DNA of 64,000 nt from positions 4,126,343 to 4,190,342 of the forward strand of contig OY821748.1 in NCBI GenBank assembly GCA_963682055.1, given 5' to 3'. The notes under the pieces were generated by a model that saw only the letters and a program-made list of their open reading frames with translations, had not been told where the DNA came from and did not search any database. Numbering within the stretch: the stretch's first letter is position 1; each line of letters starts with the position of its first letter. Below are positions 45,901 through 59,800 of this stretch, one piece after another. Made by a program: the position numbers and the translations under genes. The DNA comes from Primula veris. Lineage: Eukaryota; Streptophyta; Magnoliopsida; Ericales; Primulaceae.

Positions 45901-48336
45901 TCTGTATGTTTTTAATATTGGGTGTAATGAAGACTACTGATTTTTTTAATCTCAAGATTGAGATCCTGTGTAGAATACATTTCAGACTCACCTAATAGTT
46001 TAATTAGGTATTGTTTGGGTGTACTTCATACGCATTAGTGGAATAGTCATGTTAAGTGATAACTCTTATTGAACTTCTTCCAACAGGTGGCAGTAATTGC
46101 ACCAAACATACCGGCTCTCTATGAAGCTCATTTTGCAATTCCAATGAGCGGAGCTGTTATAAATCCCGTCAATATCCGTCTAAATGCTTCAACTATTGCA
46201 TTTCTTTTAGAACACTCATCTGCTGCTGTTGTAATAGTTGACCAAGAGTTTTTCCAGTTGGCAGAAGAGGCATTAAAGATATGGGAAAAAAACCTCAAAA
46301 GTGTTTTTAAACCCCCAGTCCTCATCGTCATAGCGGACGAAAACTGTGACCCCAAATCACTAAAATACGCTTTACAAACCGGTGCAATGGAGTACGAGAC
46401 GTTTCTGGAAAGTGGTGACCCGAAATTTGCTTGGAAACCGCCTAGCGATGAGTGGAATAGTATTTCGTTGGGGTATACGTCTGGTACGACAGCTAGTCCT
46501 AAAGGGGTTGTGTTGCACCACAGAGGTGCATATCTATTGTCGTTGAGTAGTGCTATTGTATGGGGAATGAATGAAGGGGCTGTGTATTTATGGACTTTAC
46601 CTATGTTTCATTGCAATGGGTGGTGCTATCCCTGGACACTCGCGGCTCTTTGTGGAACCAATATATGCCTTCGGCAGGTAACTCAATAATGATATTTTTG
46701 CTATCTAACCATTTATGCACAATATATGATCAAAATAATTGGTGAAATATGAGCTTTTTTTCGTGGTACTAGATAGTAGATTCTATGCTGTCGAACCTGT
46801 TTTTTATTCCTATCATAATAGTACTCATGGCGTCTGTATAAAGACATTATAACTAATTTAAGTTCTCCACCACTGCATGATGGGATGGGAGTTTTCCCCA
46901 ATTGGTCACCTATTCTGTAAATACTCAAATGAAATCCCCAGATATTTCATTTGAGTACGAAACTTTTTGAAAAAAAAAATTGTTGGCTCAAATGACAAAA
47001 CTGCATAAAAATGAGGTTAGACCAACTCAGTTTCACCGAATGTGAGCATCTATTCTAATCATTTGTTGAAATATTTATTGAGCTGGATTCATGGTCTTCT
47101 GTGCTCATCTACTTGATGTCTCTATTCCTTAAAATTAAAAGACAATACTTGTAATATGGGACTTTACTAGAAGTTTGTTTATTTTTGTCATCTTCTAATT
47201 GTTGGGAATACAGAGATATGCAAATATCTGCATATTTTGATTCTGAATCTCTGTAAAGGAATAAGGCATTTAGAAATATAAAGTGATATCAACTTATGAG
47301 ATTGAGAATGCGGAGAAAGCTCTTCCTTGCGACATTGAGCTTTCCCGTGTTGTAATTTTGTGGATTGGGGTTAATCTGTCAAAGTAAAACCATTATTTTA
47401 ATCTCCTTAACATTTTACTCCATGTTATCATCTATGCAGGTCACTGCAAAGGCAGTCTATTTGCTCATCCACAAACACAAAGTGACTAACTTTTGCGCCG
47501 CCCCCGTCGTCCTTAACTCCATTGTTAATGCCCCGCCAGAAGACACTATCCTACCCCTTCCCCACATCGTCCACGTGATGACAGCTGGTGCAGCCCCTCC
47601 CCCTGCCGTCCTTTCCGCCATGTCGTCACGTGGGTTTCGCGTTGCCCACACTTATGGCCTATCAGAGACATACGGACCCTCCACTATATGCGCGTGGAAG
47701 CCCGAATGGGACTCTCTCCCTCAAGAAACCCAAGCAAAACTCAACGCTCGACAAGGCGTTGGATTTATATCCCTCGAGGGACTAGATGTTGTAAATACAC
47801 AAACCATGGAACCTGTGCCGAACGACGGAAAAACAGTCGGCGAAATCGTTATGAGGGGTAATGTCGTAATGAAGGGCTATTTGAAGAACCCCAAAGCCAA
47901 CGCCGAGGCTTTTGCGAACGGATGGTTCCACTCGGGGGACTTGGGTGTGAAACACCCGGATAATTATATCGAAATTAAAGATAGGTCGAAGGATATTATT
48001 ATATCGGGAGGGGAGAATATTAGTAGCGTTGAGGTGGAGAATATGCTGTATTCTTATCCGAAGATTTTGGAAGCTTCTGTTGTGGCGCGTGAGGATGAGA
48101 GGTGGGGCGAGTCGCCTTGCGCTTTCGTGACGCTAAAGGAGGGGATAAAGAAAGAGGACGAGGTACATATGGCGGAGGATATAATGAAGTTCTGTCGGGC
48201 TAAAATGCCTGCGTATTGGGTACCCAAATCTGTTATTTTTGGTCCTTTGCCGAAAACTGCGACGGGTAAGGTACAGAAGCATGTGCTTAGGACCAAGGCA
48301 AAGGATTTGGGACCCATTAAAAAGAGTAGATTATGA
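42971..48336 (+). CDS. AAE7: Peroxisomal acetate/butyrate-CoA ligase, AAE7/ACN1-type (3 exons)
   Basis: An ANL-superfamily enzyme that activates short-chain acids such as acetate to acyl-CoA through an acyl-adenylate, feeding peroxisomal acetyl-CoA into the glyoxylate cycle (family knowledge). Exons 42971-43186, 46087-46677 and 47440-48336 join in phase to 567 aa, within two residues of the Arabidopsis enzyme as I remember it. Seen motifs: P-loop-like YTSGTTASPKG (residues 202-212), YGLSETYGP (about 341-349), GWFHSGD (430-436), and the C-terminal TATGKVQ whose Lys (about 546) is the adenylation Lys. The C-terminus is SRL, a type 1 peroxisomal targeting signal. The N-terminal pattern (RDIDDLPK, then ANYTALTP) matches the AAE7 branch rather than cinnamate-CoA ligase or AAE1. 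Intron 1 is long (2.9 kb) and repeat-rich. Confidence 0.92.
43300..44830. repeat. Diverged tandem repeat array in ligase intron 1 (~230-bp units)
   Basis: About six or seven units recur, each with GGTACTAAAATG, AACAATACAAGGTACTAAAC, a C/T-rich tract, CTAGTATTGCCTGCTTAAAT, and in several units AACAGGAAAAAAG and CTTCGTCGATTTAT. The CTAGTATTG landmark occurs near 43357, 43592, 43825, 44265, 44432 and 44722. Units vary in length and have many substitutions. Confidence 0.75.
44121..44217 (-). mobile_element. Short retroposed insertion with poly(A) tail and 14-bp target duplication
   Basis: The 14-mer AAAAAGTACAAGTT occurs at 44107-44120 and again at 44218-44231. Between them are about 20 T residues followed by some 75 bp (…ATTAACCGGAGAAGAAAAATG…). 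Read on the minus strand this is a short body with a poly(A) tail and a long target duplication, the signature of LINE-type retroposition with strong 5' truncation or of a small SINE. The source element is not known. It interrupts one unit of the intronic tandem array, so it came after the array formed. Confidence 0.75.
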
Positions 48337-49731
48337 TTGTATTATTAAAGCCGAGCTGGTTAACAGTATGTTTCGAAAACAATATGTTTATAAATAAGAA
48401 CAAAATTTCCAATGAACTGCTCGGAGCTTTGCAATTAAAATAATTATAAGAAGTTGAAAGTTTTTTACGTGGGCCAAAGAACATTAGAAGTTTGTCAAGA
48501 TGAATTTGTATGTGGCTTGTTGTTTTAAAATGCATGTATTCTGCCAACTGATAAATAGAATACAAGTGAAGTTTGTAAGCACTTGCTGTTTGCATATCTA
48601 AACCTTAAATATATTATGAGGTGAATATGTTGCGGTGTGTGTGCCTGTGTTTTTTGTTTTTGTGCAACTTTTCTGGTGAAAACAGTAAAGACGGACATCG
48701 TCATTGCTCTAATTAATTTAACACTTAAGCCCTTGAAATTTCTTTCAAGGCTATGTCTGACCAACCTGGATTTGATTTTCCTTTTTTGGTCTTCGACCAG
48801 CGTGAATAAAGGCCCAGCTAGGTTCAGTTACTATAGTCTACGAGGTAAATATAATCACAGGAGTCTAATGCCTGCTATTAGTTTCAAATTTGCTCTAATT
48901 CAGTGGCTTTGTGTTTCTGAACTTACTAGAGTGAATAGTAACTGGTGGATTGCCTCAGGATGTACGGCAATATGATGAAATGCGGAATATCTTAGTTTTT
49001 AAGTCTTCATTTGAGAAACAAAATGAAGAATATACAACATGAGAAAAGAGTTCCAGAAGCAAAGGTACCAGACTTTATTTCAGTTTTGAACCTGAGCTTC
49101 TGTACTCTTTTGGTTTGAAAAAACTGAAAAAGTTACAAAAAAATTTTGAATCGAAAAAGCATCAATTATTTGCACGAAAGTTGCAATAAAACAGGCCCTA
49201 TGGCGTTGTTTGTTTGTTGCTTTCACATCTCTTTTACAATTGAAAACATATTGAAACGTTAATAATGTCTTTGGCCATTTTGCCATTATTTGTAGAAATT
49301 GAATAGTAATCCAAATGAAAAAACACAGTTACGTTTACACATAATGTCGTTAATGGAGTATTTTTTTTATAACTTACTGAAAAAACATATGGAAGCATAT
49401 CCTAATTACGTACAAAACTAAAACCTAAAACAACAAACAGTATAATTAGTACTTCATAATGCAAATTAAATTTCGTGCTTCGGTCATTTTCTCTTGATCA
49501 CGTTTCCTGAAAATAAATTCAATCTAGTAGACTATTACAATTCTCACGGTACCGTTTGCTAGATACGAGACCGTCGAACAAGATATAGGCTGACTAATGT
49601 AATTAGACATGTGTGCATTGCTTGCATGGACGAAACATGCATATGATCGGGGGTTACTATTTCCTACATAATTTTTAAAGTTCTGGTTCCGTCTCTGCTT
49701 GCACTTAGTGACTTGGTTAGGAACTTAGGCA

Positions 49732-49930
49732 CTCCCTCCGTTTTTGTATAATTGTACTCTAAAGTACGTGTTATTTTGACTCATGTTAAATTGATAAATT
49801 TTTATATAGTTCATATGTTAAATTATATTATTAATTTCTGAAAATTTTATTTCGATAATTTTGATACAAATTATTGACCGATTAAAAAATTGTAACCGGT
49901 TCGTAAAGTACATTTAAATGGGAATGAGGG
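49732..49930. mobile_element. Stowaway-like MITE copy
   Basis: It starts CTCCCTCCGTTTT and ends with GGGAATGAGGGA, an imperfect inverted terminal repeat of the CTCCCTCCGTCCC type. The inside carries ATTTCGATAATTTTGATACAAATTATTGACCG, in pieces shared with the other copies at 58856-59085 and 62199-62372. Confidence 0.65.
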
Positions 49931-52900
49931 ACTAATAATTATCGTATAAAGTTCAACATGTAACCGAAATTAATACACTATATATATACATACCATGAAA
50001 ATATAAGAGATAAAGAGAGGGTACGCAAAGTCCACACACACCATTTCTTAGTTGGCATCGATATCCTCTTAACATTCTAAATAGTGACAGATATATATCA
50101 ATTTTAGAGGATCAGACAATTTATTCAATCAACACGCATCTCCTAATTATGGATTTCTATGTTATATATATATTATTATCGAATTAAGTTAATTGGGAAG
50201 TAATGGTAGGCCTCGACGGGGTCCAGCAATGAGGTCTCAGAAAATTCGGAATTAAATTCAGTATTTATTTGAGTCATTTAACAATGATAATTAGTAGGCA
50301 TATAAATTATCCATGTCTGCAGTGATGGGGACGAGAAATTATTTGGTCCAAAACTGTCAATAAATAAGCAAAAACATAGTACTATATATAAAAGTTATGT
50401 AGGAAATAGGAATGTCGATCTTATTTTATGCTTATCTTTACTTGTTAAGTCATTTAGTGATCGCTCAATCTAGACGTGGTGTTTAATATCAATTGGATAA
50501 ATATCAAACGATCTTTATTATGGTGGTTGAGCTGCTATATGATTGAGACATTAGTTCCTAAGATTGTTAGCTTAAATATACCAAATTTATTGCATTCTAT
50601 AGGAACGACTTAATTAAGGTTTTTATTACATTATAACTATACATGAACGTGTTTTCTAGTTATATATAACTGGAAACTTTTTTTTCACGGATTTGAAGTT
50701 TCCCACAGTGTCTAGTATTTAAATTGCAGTGGAAAAGGAAGAAAATATCAGTTTAACTACTCTTTCTATAGTAAGAAAAAGGAAAAAAAATGTTCTTATA
50801 CAATATAGCAACCTTGATTATTCAATAAATTAAATACTGGCTAGAAAATGTATTAGCTAGTTCCCTTTATTACTAATTTTGTAACAGCTAACAAGTATTC
50901 AGTATTTTACTATACATTTTAAGAAGAAACGAAATATGCAAACAAACAATTACTGTAATTACCACATTTTAGCTAGCTATGCGCTTGTTTGGTTACAATG
51001 TCAAAGCTTAGCTTATTAATTTTTGAGCATAATTATTGGAAGTTTTCATTTTAAAGATGACAATCTTTAAACCTGTGCTTATTAACATTTTCCTTAAGAG
51101 AACTCGTCAAATTTTAAGCTAGAAGCCTAGAACTACTAGTTATTTAATTTTTAACTTGTTCCACTACCACAGTGGGTGAGAATATAAATGAAAACAAAAG
51201 AAAAACCACCGTTTTTTGTCGAGCTATATATACAGGATTGTCCCTATATTTACCTCGGTATATATACATGCGGCTGCATATCCATAAACAAGATAAGGAA
51301 TAGGGTCCACATTTTCATATACTCCAGATAATATATAGCTTGGCCACGTATTGTGTCAATCTCAAGTTCATTCTCTTATAATTCTGTCTATGTATAAAAT
51401 AAAAATAAAAATAAATAACAGGTCATGGGTCACAAGGGGTGTCCATGCACGCCAAATAACAACCAATCATGAAGATTGATGTTATTTAAGTTTAATGGGA
51501 CATGCTTGTGAGAAATTGGAGATCATGGGTGTTTGATTGTCACCACAAGCAAGCAATTCCTATTTTTTCATTTTTGTTTCTAGTCTAGTATTAATTTTCT
51601 TATTGGGAGTTTTTGATGAGAGTATGTGAAATAAAGAACAAGCCATATTTTTAACATGTTAAATAGTGACACATAAACATTTAGTTAACATGTTAAATGA
51701 CATGTATTTTATATTTTACTCTAACATTGGTACATTATTTAACAAAGTTATCTCTTTCTAACTAATTAAAATTTAATTACTACATTCATCAATAGCTCAT
51801 TGATCTACTGCACCCGTCCCGCTTATAAATTGCTATTTTTTAAGTTTGTTAAAATTTGAGACCTAAACTACCAATATTTTTATTATAAATATCATAATTA
51901 AAGTTAATGTAGATAACTTATTTCCTAAAAATTATTATTGTTGTAGCCATGAATAATAAGTCTACCAAGTTTTTATGTTTATATTCTTATATGTTTTTAT
52001 TTCTTGTGAGATTATATAAACGATAATAGAGTAAACTCGTTACTTTATAATTACCATATTGAGAAAGCGGACACTTAGATTAATTGATAACTAGTTTAAC
52101 ATGTAGAGAAAAAAGTGCTTGTTAACTAATCTTTTTATATAACAATAAAGATAATTGTATCATTTCTTGCTGAGTATCAACGATGTACTGATCTAATATC
52201 TTCTCAGTCACATGGAAAGCGACTAAGGGTTATGTTTATCACGGCATAACATTCTATATAAAATACAAGAGATAATGTCTAGAGTTTTAAAATCTATCTT
52301 ATATATATAATTTTTTTTTACAAAAAGCATATATACATCATTCAAGGTTTCGTCTAAATTTTACCAACCTTTACTCTTTATTACGAGTACTAAAAAAAAA
52401 ATCTAGTCTAGCATATAGCATGATGTGTGGAGTATATCAAACTAATCCACGAAATTATATTAAAATTATATTATAATAGCATCTCCATTAGTCATTACAA
52501 CTCATTTGCTACTATCATATTTTTTCTAAATGGCTTTTTTAGTTAAACAATTGTCACGTTAGAGGTATTCTTAAATGGTGATGTGGTAAAAAAACTATAG
52601 AGTTTGTTACAATTAGAAGGAAAGATATTAATTGATGGTGGGCCATGATGGTAGTCTATGAATATGGTATCCAACATTTTTTGCTTTTTTTTTTTATTGA
52701 TTCAATATAATTTGTTTTAACTTTTGATTTATTTTTCCTAGTTGCTAGGCAATAGTTATTATTTATTTATTTTTTAAAGGATTGTTAAAATTTTCATTTC
52801 ATAATTCAATTTGGAATGATAAAATTCCAAGGTTGTTGTGTGACATATTAAGTAAATATAAATATATGGAGAGACGTATAAAGAGAGACAGAAATAAAAT

Positions 52901-55900
52901 CTTTTATTCATTGATCAGTGTCTTATAAATGACGTATAATCTTTTTTATATACTAGATGTTAGAGTTATAGATGATACCAAGCCCAATTTATGTCCACCA
53001 TGAGTAAGGCCTAACAGTACAATAATATCTTATAAAGTCAAATAAATATTACCAAATAAATATTATTACCTTAATTTTTGAATAAATTTTGTGTTAAATT
53101 TCAAGAATTATTTACTTTTATAATAAATTTAAGTGTAAAGTGTAATTTTTCAAACATTATTTTATAAGTCTTACTCACAAAATACCAACAGGTCCAATGT
53201 ACACATATAATTATGTTTAACTAAATCTAACAATACTTTCCAATATAACGTGTAGAGCCAAATCCGTAACTTATAGAACTTGCTCAACTTTTCTTGAACG
53301 TATTAATACTAATATTTTAATATTTTATTATAGATAAAATAACACATCTAAATAAATATAGTAAAAAAAGGACCAATTTAACAATTGTAATGAGTTACTA
53401 TGTGTAAAAATCTCATTTTGTTAATTTTGATACAAATTCTTGTTAGGTTGAAATTATACATAATTTTAGTCATATAATTTAACTTAAATAAGAATTATAA
53501 ATATAACAACACTTTGCAAATTATATCAAATATAATAGTATAAAAGATAGTTGTTATAGAGAAAACTAAAAATGACCAATATTGCATCAAAAAACATGTT
53601 AACATGTAAAGTGTATAAGTAAACATGTCATTTTATTGCGTATATGTGACACTTATAGTTACAAAAAACCATGTATACCGTTGTAGATGCTCTAAGAAGA
53701 CCATTTTTATTTTACAATATTAGTAATTAATTATACATATTAGAATAATCTCTCTCTATATATATATTAAAATAATTATAATGGGAAAAGGCATAATTAG
53801 AAATTCACATAAAGACAGATTTAATGGACACAAGATTGACTTTAATACTGACTTATTCTTGAAATTAAAATTTGGAAGAAAAATGAGGAAAGTATTATAA
53901 AATCGTGAGACTTAAAAATAAAATAAAATAAAAGTATCATGTCACTCTCTTTTTTAGTCCCATTATAATCCGATGGTGTTCTCATTTGATACGTTCCTTT
54001 GCTGATCAGTCGTTCTCTGGTGAAACTAAGTGGAGTCCCTGGGGTGTTATGACACCCCCATAATTCCGAAAATTATGAGTTTTTTAATTTTTAACCATGT
54101 ATTTTCACTAAAATACGTTAAAAACGATGATTTTACACCACTCATTTATACATTTTAAATTTTGACACCACACATAATATTCCCAGCTTCTCCCTTTTGT
54201 AGTAGTGTTTTATTGACCAAATAGTTTGGCGACAAATAATAGGACGCAGATATACGAGTTTGACGTACTTCCATCTAACTAATTATGTGGTAACCTTAAT
54301 TATTAGGTTTATTTAGTTGGAAGACCTATGTCATTAGGTATCTATCTCTAGTGAGATTAGATTCTTAAAGCCTCAACTACTTGTATTATTGTGGGGGCTA
54401 ATAAAGAGGATTGGTTAAGAAAAGTAATTAATTTTGCATAGACTGATATGGAATCTTGAAAATGAGTCAGAACTATTGATTTTTTTATAGTTCATACAAT
54501 TCATATTCGTTTACAAGCAAGAAAACATCGTTAGGGTCATTGTTATTGTGTATAAATCAATTGATATGCATGTGTTGTATTCACATGGACTTATATATTC
54601 TAAAAGAGATGATCACAAAATCACATGATACAGTACTACGAAGAAAGAAGTATGTATACATAACTCAATAACTTATAGTGCTGATCCATATATATTATAT
54701 CCTCTCGAAGAATATTATGTTACCGATCAAGCTAGTTTAATTAGTTATCAATATAATTACTATTGCAGGTTCCATATATTATTTGTTTACCTTCAATTTT
54801 TATAATCAGACAAAGATTTGAGAACTCAGTGCATATATGATCCACAACTTTCATTATTGTTTGCATATTTTTATTTGAAATAACAAATGAAAGGTAATTT
54901 AAAAAATTGTATTGTACTATGCCGAAGCTAGAACTAACTTGTAAAAGATAAACTGTACTTAAATTTAAACAAGAAGACGGTACGGTACGTACGTAGTATA
55001 TACTGATCTAGAAAATCAGTAGTTTTACATCAATATCTCAGAACTCTGTTACAAATCGTATAGGCTTTTAAAATACGAGCATTAACTTCCGAGATGTAAT
55101 GGCTAATAGAAAAGTTATATGCTTAAAAGGCTCTCCTAGCTTTTCATTTTAGCCATTTTTAGGTTGGATACATGGATATAAGTAATAGATGTTGGTTTAC
55201 TAACATACAAGATTACTAGTAGCATTTTTCTTTTTTGGATGTATTCACGGTTTGATGCTAGGTAAAATGAACTTTATTATTTTTTATTTTGGGAAAGGAC
55301 TTCTAGGCTTCTAGCCATTTCAAAATTCCTAATGATTTACAAGTGATCCAAAACAAGTTTAACAGTAATTATATATGGACATTTTATTTAACAGTAATAT
55401 ATTCGAATATGAGAAGGTTTGCTACAATTTTTCCAAACTACAAGAATCATTTCAATATATCATCCCCAAAATTAGAAAGTTAACATGTTATTTCTTATAT
55501 TTAGTATAACCGTAATATCCTTAATTTTTACCCCTGTACAATATATCAAGTATTTTAATACAAGAACAATAAATAATTTTACAACTAAAAAACTACTATT
55601 TTTCTCATTGATGGTGTGAAAAACAATAAAGTGCACATCAATAGATTTATGAAGGTCTCGAGTTGAAAAGAACTCTTCTTTTGGCAAGCTATACAAAGCT
55701 GTTAAATTTACCTCTTTAACTACAATAAATCTCTTTAAAAAATTACAGTTAATAAAATTTAACCATGAAACTAATTCCCTAAATCTGATGCTAAATTCTG
55801 GTGGGCTCTCATTGATAATACTCGAATTCACATTAATATCAATGTCAGTTCTTGTCAACAGTACTCAAAGTGACTATTAGAATTTAGAAGTAGCTTAATT

Positions 55901-56715
55901 TTAATTTTTTTTAAAGAAAATAGTAATATTGCTAATTAGTCTGTTACTAGTATTAGTTTGCGTGTACTTATTTCTCTCTTCACGAAATACGATCATCAAT
56001 GCTTGTTATGCCACATCAGCCCACTACTCAAACTCAAACCTTGATTACATTATCTTAACTGTACATTGGATTAAATACACAGATGCTTCTTATAGTTTTT
56101 TTTTTTTTTTTGTTAATTATTCTTTCAATTCATTTATTAACGATTCCTAAATTTTTTAAACGTGCCCTTTCCTATAGGAGATCCTATTCCTAACTAACTA
56201 AACATGCATTTTTTCCCCCATGTAATTTCTATTTTTACAATTTTTTTGCTTGCGTTCTATTATGAACACGAAGAAATAGTACTTTTAGTTCAACAAAATA
56301 TAGCTCATCAAAGCAAATTTTACGACCAAAATTTCCATCTCCTAAATTTACCAAAAACACAGATTGTAGAACTTCGGACGCTGCACAATAAGAAAAAAAA
56401 AATCTTCATCAATTTTATCCCTGCCGTATATATTTAATTCGATTCCGCGGCTTCCGCCACTAGTTTAATTTCAATTGGTAAACCCACAAGTGTTATGCAT
56501 AGTGGATCAGAACATGCACAATCGACTTGTAGGTGCATAGTTCGAGTCTTATAAAAGGGTTTATTGAAGGGGTGGATTCTTTTCGGATAGTAAAAAGCAG
56601 TATAAATCCACCAATTTTATAAAACCAAAGAGACCAAATCCTTCAGTTTTTCCAACCTTCATGACCAACTATAACTTTTTTCGTAAACCATAGGGACCAG
56701 CAATGGTATACACCA

Positions 56716-56724
56716 CTATAAATA
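56716..56724 (+). promoter_or_regulatory. Candidate TATA box of the beta-xylosidase gene
   Basis: CTATAAATA lies 135 bp upstream of the ATG at 56859, consistent with a 5' UTR of about 100 bp. Confidence 0.6.
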
Positions 56725-56858
56725 CATATTACATGCACACAAAAATCTCCCACTCAATATTCATTCAAACCCGTAACACAAAAACCCATAACTAACCGAA
56801 AAAAACCTCCATTCTCTTATATTCGTGCATAACAAATATTATTGAACATTTAGTAATT

Positions 56859-59800
56859 ATGTGTTTTAGTTTAGAAAGAAACGTCCCGTTCTTTCTCTTC
56901 TCTCTCCTCTTTCTCTGTCTAACCGTCGACTCCCGTTCGCCCTTTGCTTGCGACCCGCAAGATGGTGCCAATTCTAACCTCCCTTTCTGCAGGTACAATT
57001 ATTTTTTTCTAATCAATTTTGCAATTTTATTTTTTGAGTTTAATACTCATATTCTAAAAGTGATTTTGTTGTCATAGATTAATTAGAAATTATACTCCGA
57101 ATGAATTACTAATAATATAAATGCTATACTTTTAGACATCTATTGCCTTTCTGTATGTAAAGGCGGGAACATAGCGTTTATGATTTTTGTAAATTATAAT
57201 TGATGATGTTGGGAACACGCTGTTATATTACAGTCTTGTAATTGTGTATTTTTTTTTATTAGTTTTGGATTTGGAATTGTGAAGACGTACTTTTCATGAA
57301 AGTTTGTGGTTAACTTTGATTTCATAAGATGAGAAATGTTTTATATGAAATTACATGATTAGTTTGACATGATACCTTTTGGTCCATATCTTGTCCTTTA
57401 CTACATACTTTTATATACTACTCCGTATTGGAATCAGTATTTCTAAGATGAAAACGATACGTTAGAAGAAAACTGACAAACATGGGTTATGACATAATAT
57501 AGAATAAGAAATTAGGTTTTGTTGAATGAATAAACGAGATGTATTCTTTTTATTTCTCTGACTAAATAGAGTTAGGATTTTTTTTTTTCTTTTGGTAACT
57601 GTCCGAGCTTACTTTTTACTGCCTTATTAACATGCAATCTGCTATTTATTTATTTATTTTCCTGCAGGGGACATTTGCCTATACACGTGAGAGTGAAGGA
57701 CTTGATCGGACGATTAACATTGCAAGAGAAGATCCGACTGCTCGTGAACAATGCAGTGCCAGTGCCAAGACTTGGGATGAAAGGATACGAATGGTGGTCC
57801 GAGGCTCTTCACGGTGTATCGAGAACTGGGCCAGGTGTAAAATTTGGTGGGGCCTTTCCAGGGGCTACCCAGTTTCCTCAAGTCATCACCACCGCAGCTT
57901 CGTTTAATGCCTCTTTATGGGAAGAAATCGGACGGGTAAGATTGATGATTGATTGCCTTCTTATAGCTAACAAATTTATACTGAACTTATATTATCAAAC
58001 TCACCCTGACAATATATTTGTAGAACGCTTATTCTTATCAGTTAAGAAGATTCATTTTGTTAGGATAACTATATGAATATTCACTTTTGTGTTTTTACTT
58101 TTCATAAAATCCATTTGTCCAATTATCATACCATAACCAGCTATTGCCACCACAGTTTCAGTTAATGCTTCCTCGTTGGAAGAAATGGGACGGGTAAAAC
58201 CGTAAAACTGTGAAATAATTTCGATACATAATTAAGTCTAAAAGATAGAATTTTTCAAAAAAAAATTCAGTAAAGTCAAAGCAAGGTTCGAGTCCTTGCG
58301 GTATTCTTTTTTCGTTTTTTTTTATAAATCTTATTATATGAGTGAACCTCATATGTTTCAAGTAGTTTTTTTTTTTGTCCTTTACACTTAACAGCAGAAA
58401 AATGTCTGTTTTTTTAAAAAGCTACAATATTTGTTTTTTTATATGGAAATAACTACTTATCTTTTTTCCCATGTGGAATGTTGTTTCTATTGCAAAGTAT
58501 GTATAAACTTTTATTTGATATTTTATAATTTTGATTATATATGCTTATTGTGTCGCATCCGATGTTTTTTAACTAAACATTAAGCAATTTTTTAGTGGCC
58601 TACATCAAAGCTCTGAAAGCTCTGGAACTTTAATTTGGATGGACACATAATATTTTGTGACGATGGAATTATCTGTACCAATTGTTTGTTTCCATCAAAC
58701 GTCCATATGTAAATCAATCGAGTTAATTCTTGGATGTTGACATGTGCTACCTTTCTTGAGAGGTCCAAATTCGTCTACAAATTTTTTATTTTATGAATAT
58801 TAGTGCATGTTTTTGGTTTCATAAATATAAGGCTTAGACGTATTGTTATATATTACTCGTCCCAAAAGACGTTCTCATACAAAATCACATGAAAGTTTGA
58901 CCGACTAAAAATTTGTATCAAAATTACTGAATTAATTTTTTTTTAAATCTTAATTATGTAATTTAACTTTTAAACTATATGATTAACTTTTAAAAAAATC
59001 AATTTCGATAATTTTAATACAATTTATTGACCGTTCAAACTTGCACTTGGTTTCGTATGATACCATCTTTTTGGGACGGAAGAAGTATCACACAATTATT
59101 CACCTACTTTTTTTAACTTCCAAGAAACTTAAGTTTTAGAAAATGAAGCAGTTACGTACTAAGAAGTTGTGTTTCTTCGGATAGTAGTACTACACACTAC
59201 AGATTAATGTAAATTTATTAAGAGTCGAAAATTGTCGGAAAAAGAAAACTGTCACTAAGGCGAGACCAAAAAACCTAAGTTGTGTCGCTCAAAAAATCTA
59301 GTGAGAAAAGATCCGCCACTGTATAATATAGAGTAAATACATCTTTTTTCATAGTGATACGCTCATAGGCTTATCGCATTTTGTGGTAAAAGTATATGAT
59401 CATAGGCATTAGATTATTAAGTTTGTAGTAAAAGTAAAGTTTTTTTTTTTTTTTTAAATCTAGCGTGTAGTAAAAGTATATGCTCATAGGCTCATCGTAT
59501 TTATTAGACTTTTAATTTACGTGTCATTATAGATATTGGGCTGCATGTGACATTACCAGCTTTTGATTGGTTGGGAAGGGACCTAGTGGTAGACATTCCC
59601 TTAAACTTAATGACTAAATCATCAACTTTACTTTTTTACTTTCTTCTTCCCATGTTGTATAGTCCTCGAACTGTTATAGCACAAACAAAGATAGGGCCAA
59701 AAAATTTATAAGGTCACTCACGAAAGGTAGGCATATATAGTCTCTCAAATAAGAGTTCCCACTTTTAATAGAAGTTGCATAGAACTTGAAAACTTAGGTT

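Larger units (their letters stand above)
48337..56858. other. Gene-poor AT-rich intergenic region
   Basis: The first few hundred bases are the 3' UTR of the ligase gene; the last 150 are promoter and 5' UTR of the xylosidase. In between I find no supported gene. Contents: a MITE (49732-49930), a half copy of the same family near 53408-53490, and a tRNA-like B-box (GTTCGAGTC, 56540-56548) with a possible A-box about 60 bp upstream, which might be a SINE trace. The longest frames have no recognisable protein features. Confidence 0.6.

Noticed and set aside
55472..55858. Minus-strand frame of 128 codons in the gene-poor region
   Set aside because: No recognisable domain, AT-rich composition like its surroundings, no splice or promoter support. 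Most likely a chance frame.
56460..56560. Possible tRNA-derived SINE (A-box-like and GTTCGAGTC B-box)
   Set aside because: Only two loose boxes, no target duplication or tail found; kept as a remark, not as a feature.
58281..58299. Perfect tRNA T-arm (CAAGG, TTCGAGT, CCTTG)
   Set aside because: No acceptor stem, D-arm or anticodon arm at the right distance upstream. At most a SINE or tRNA fragment.
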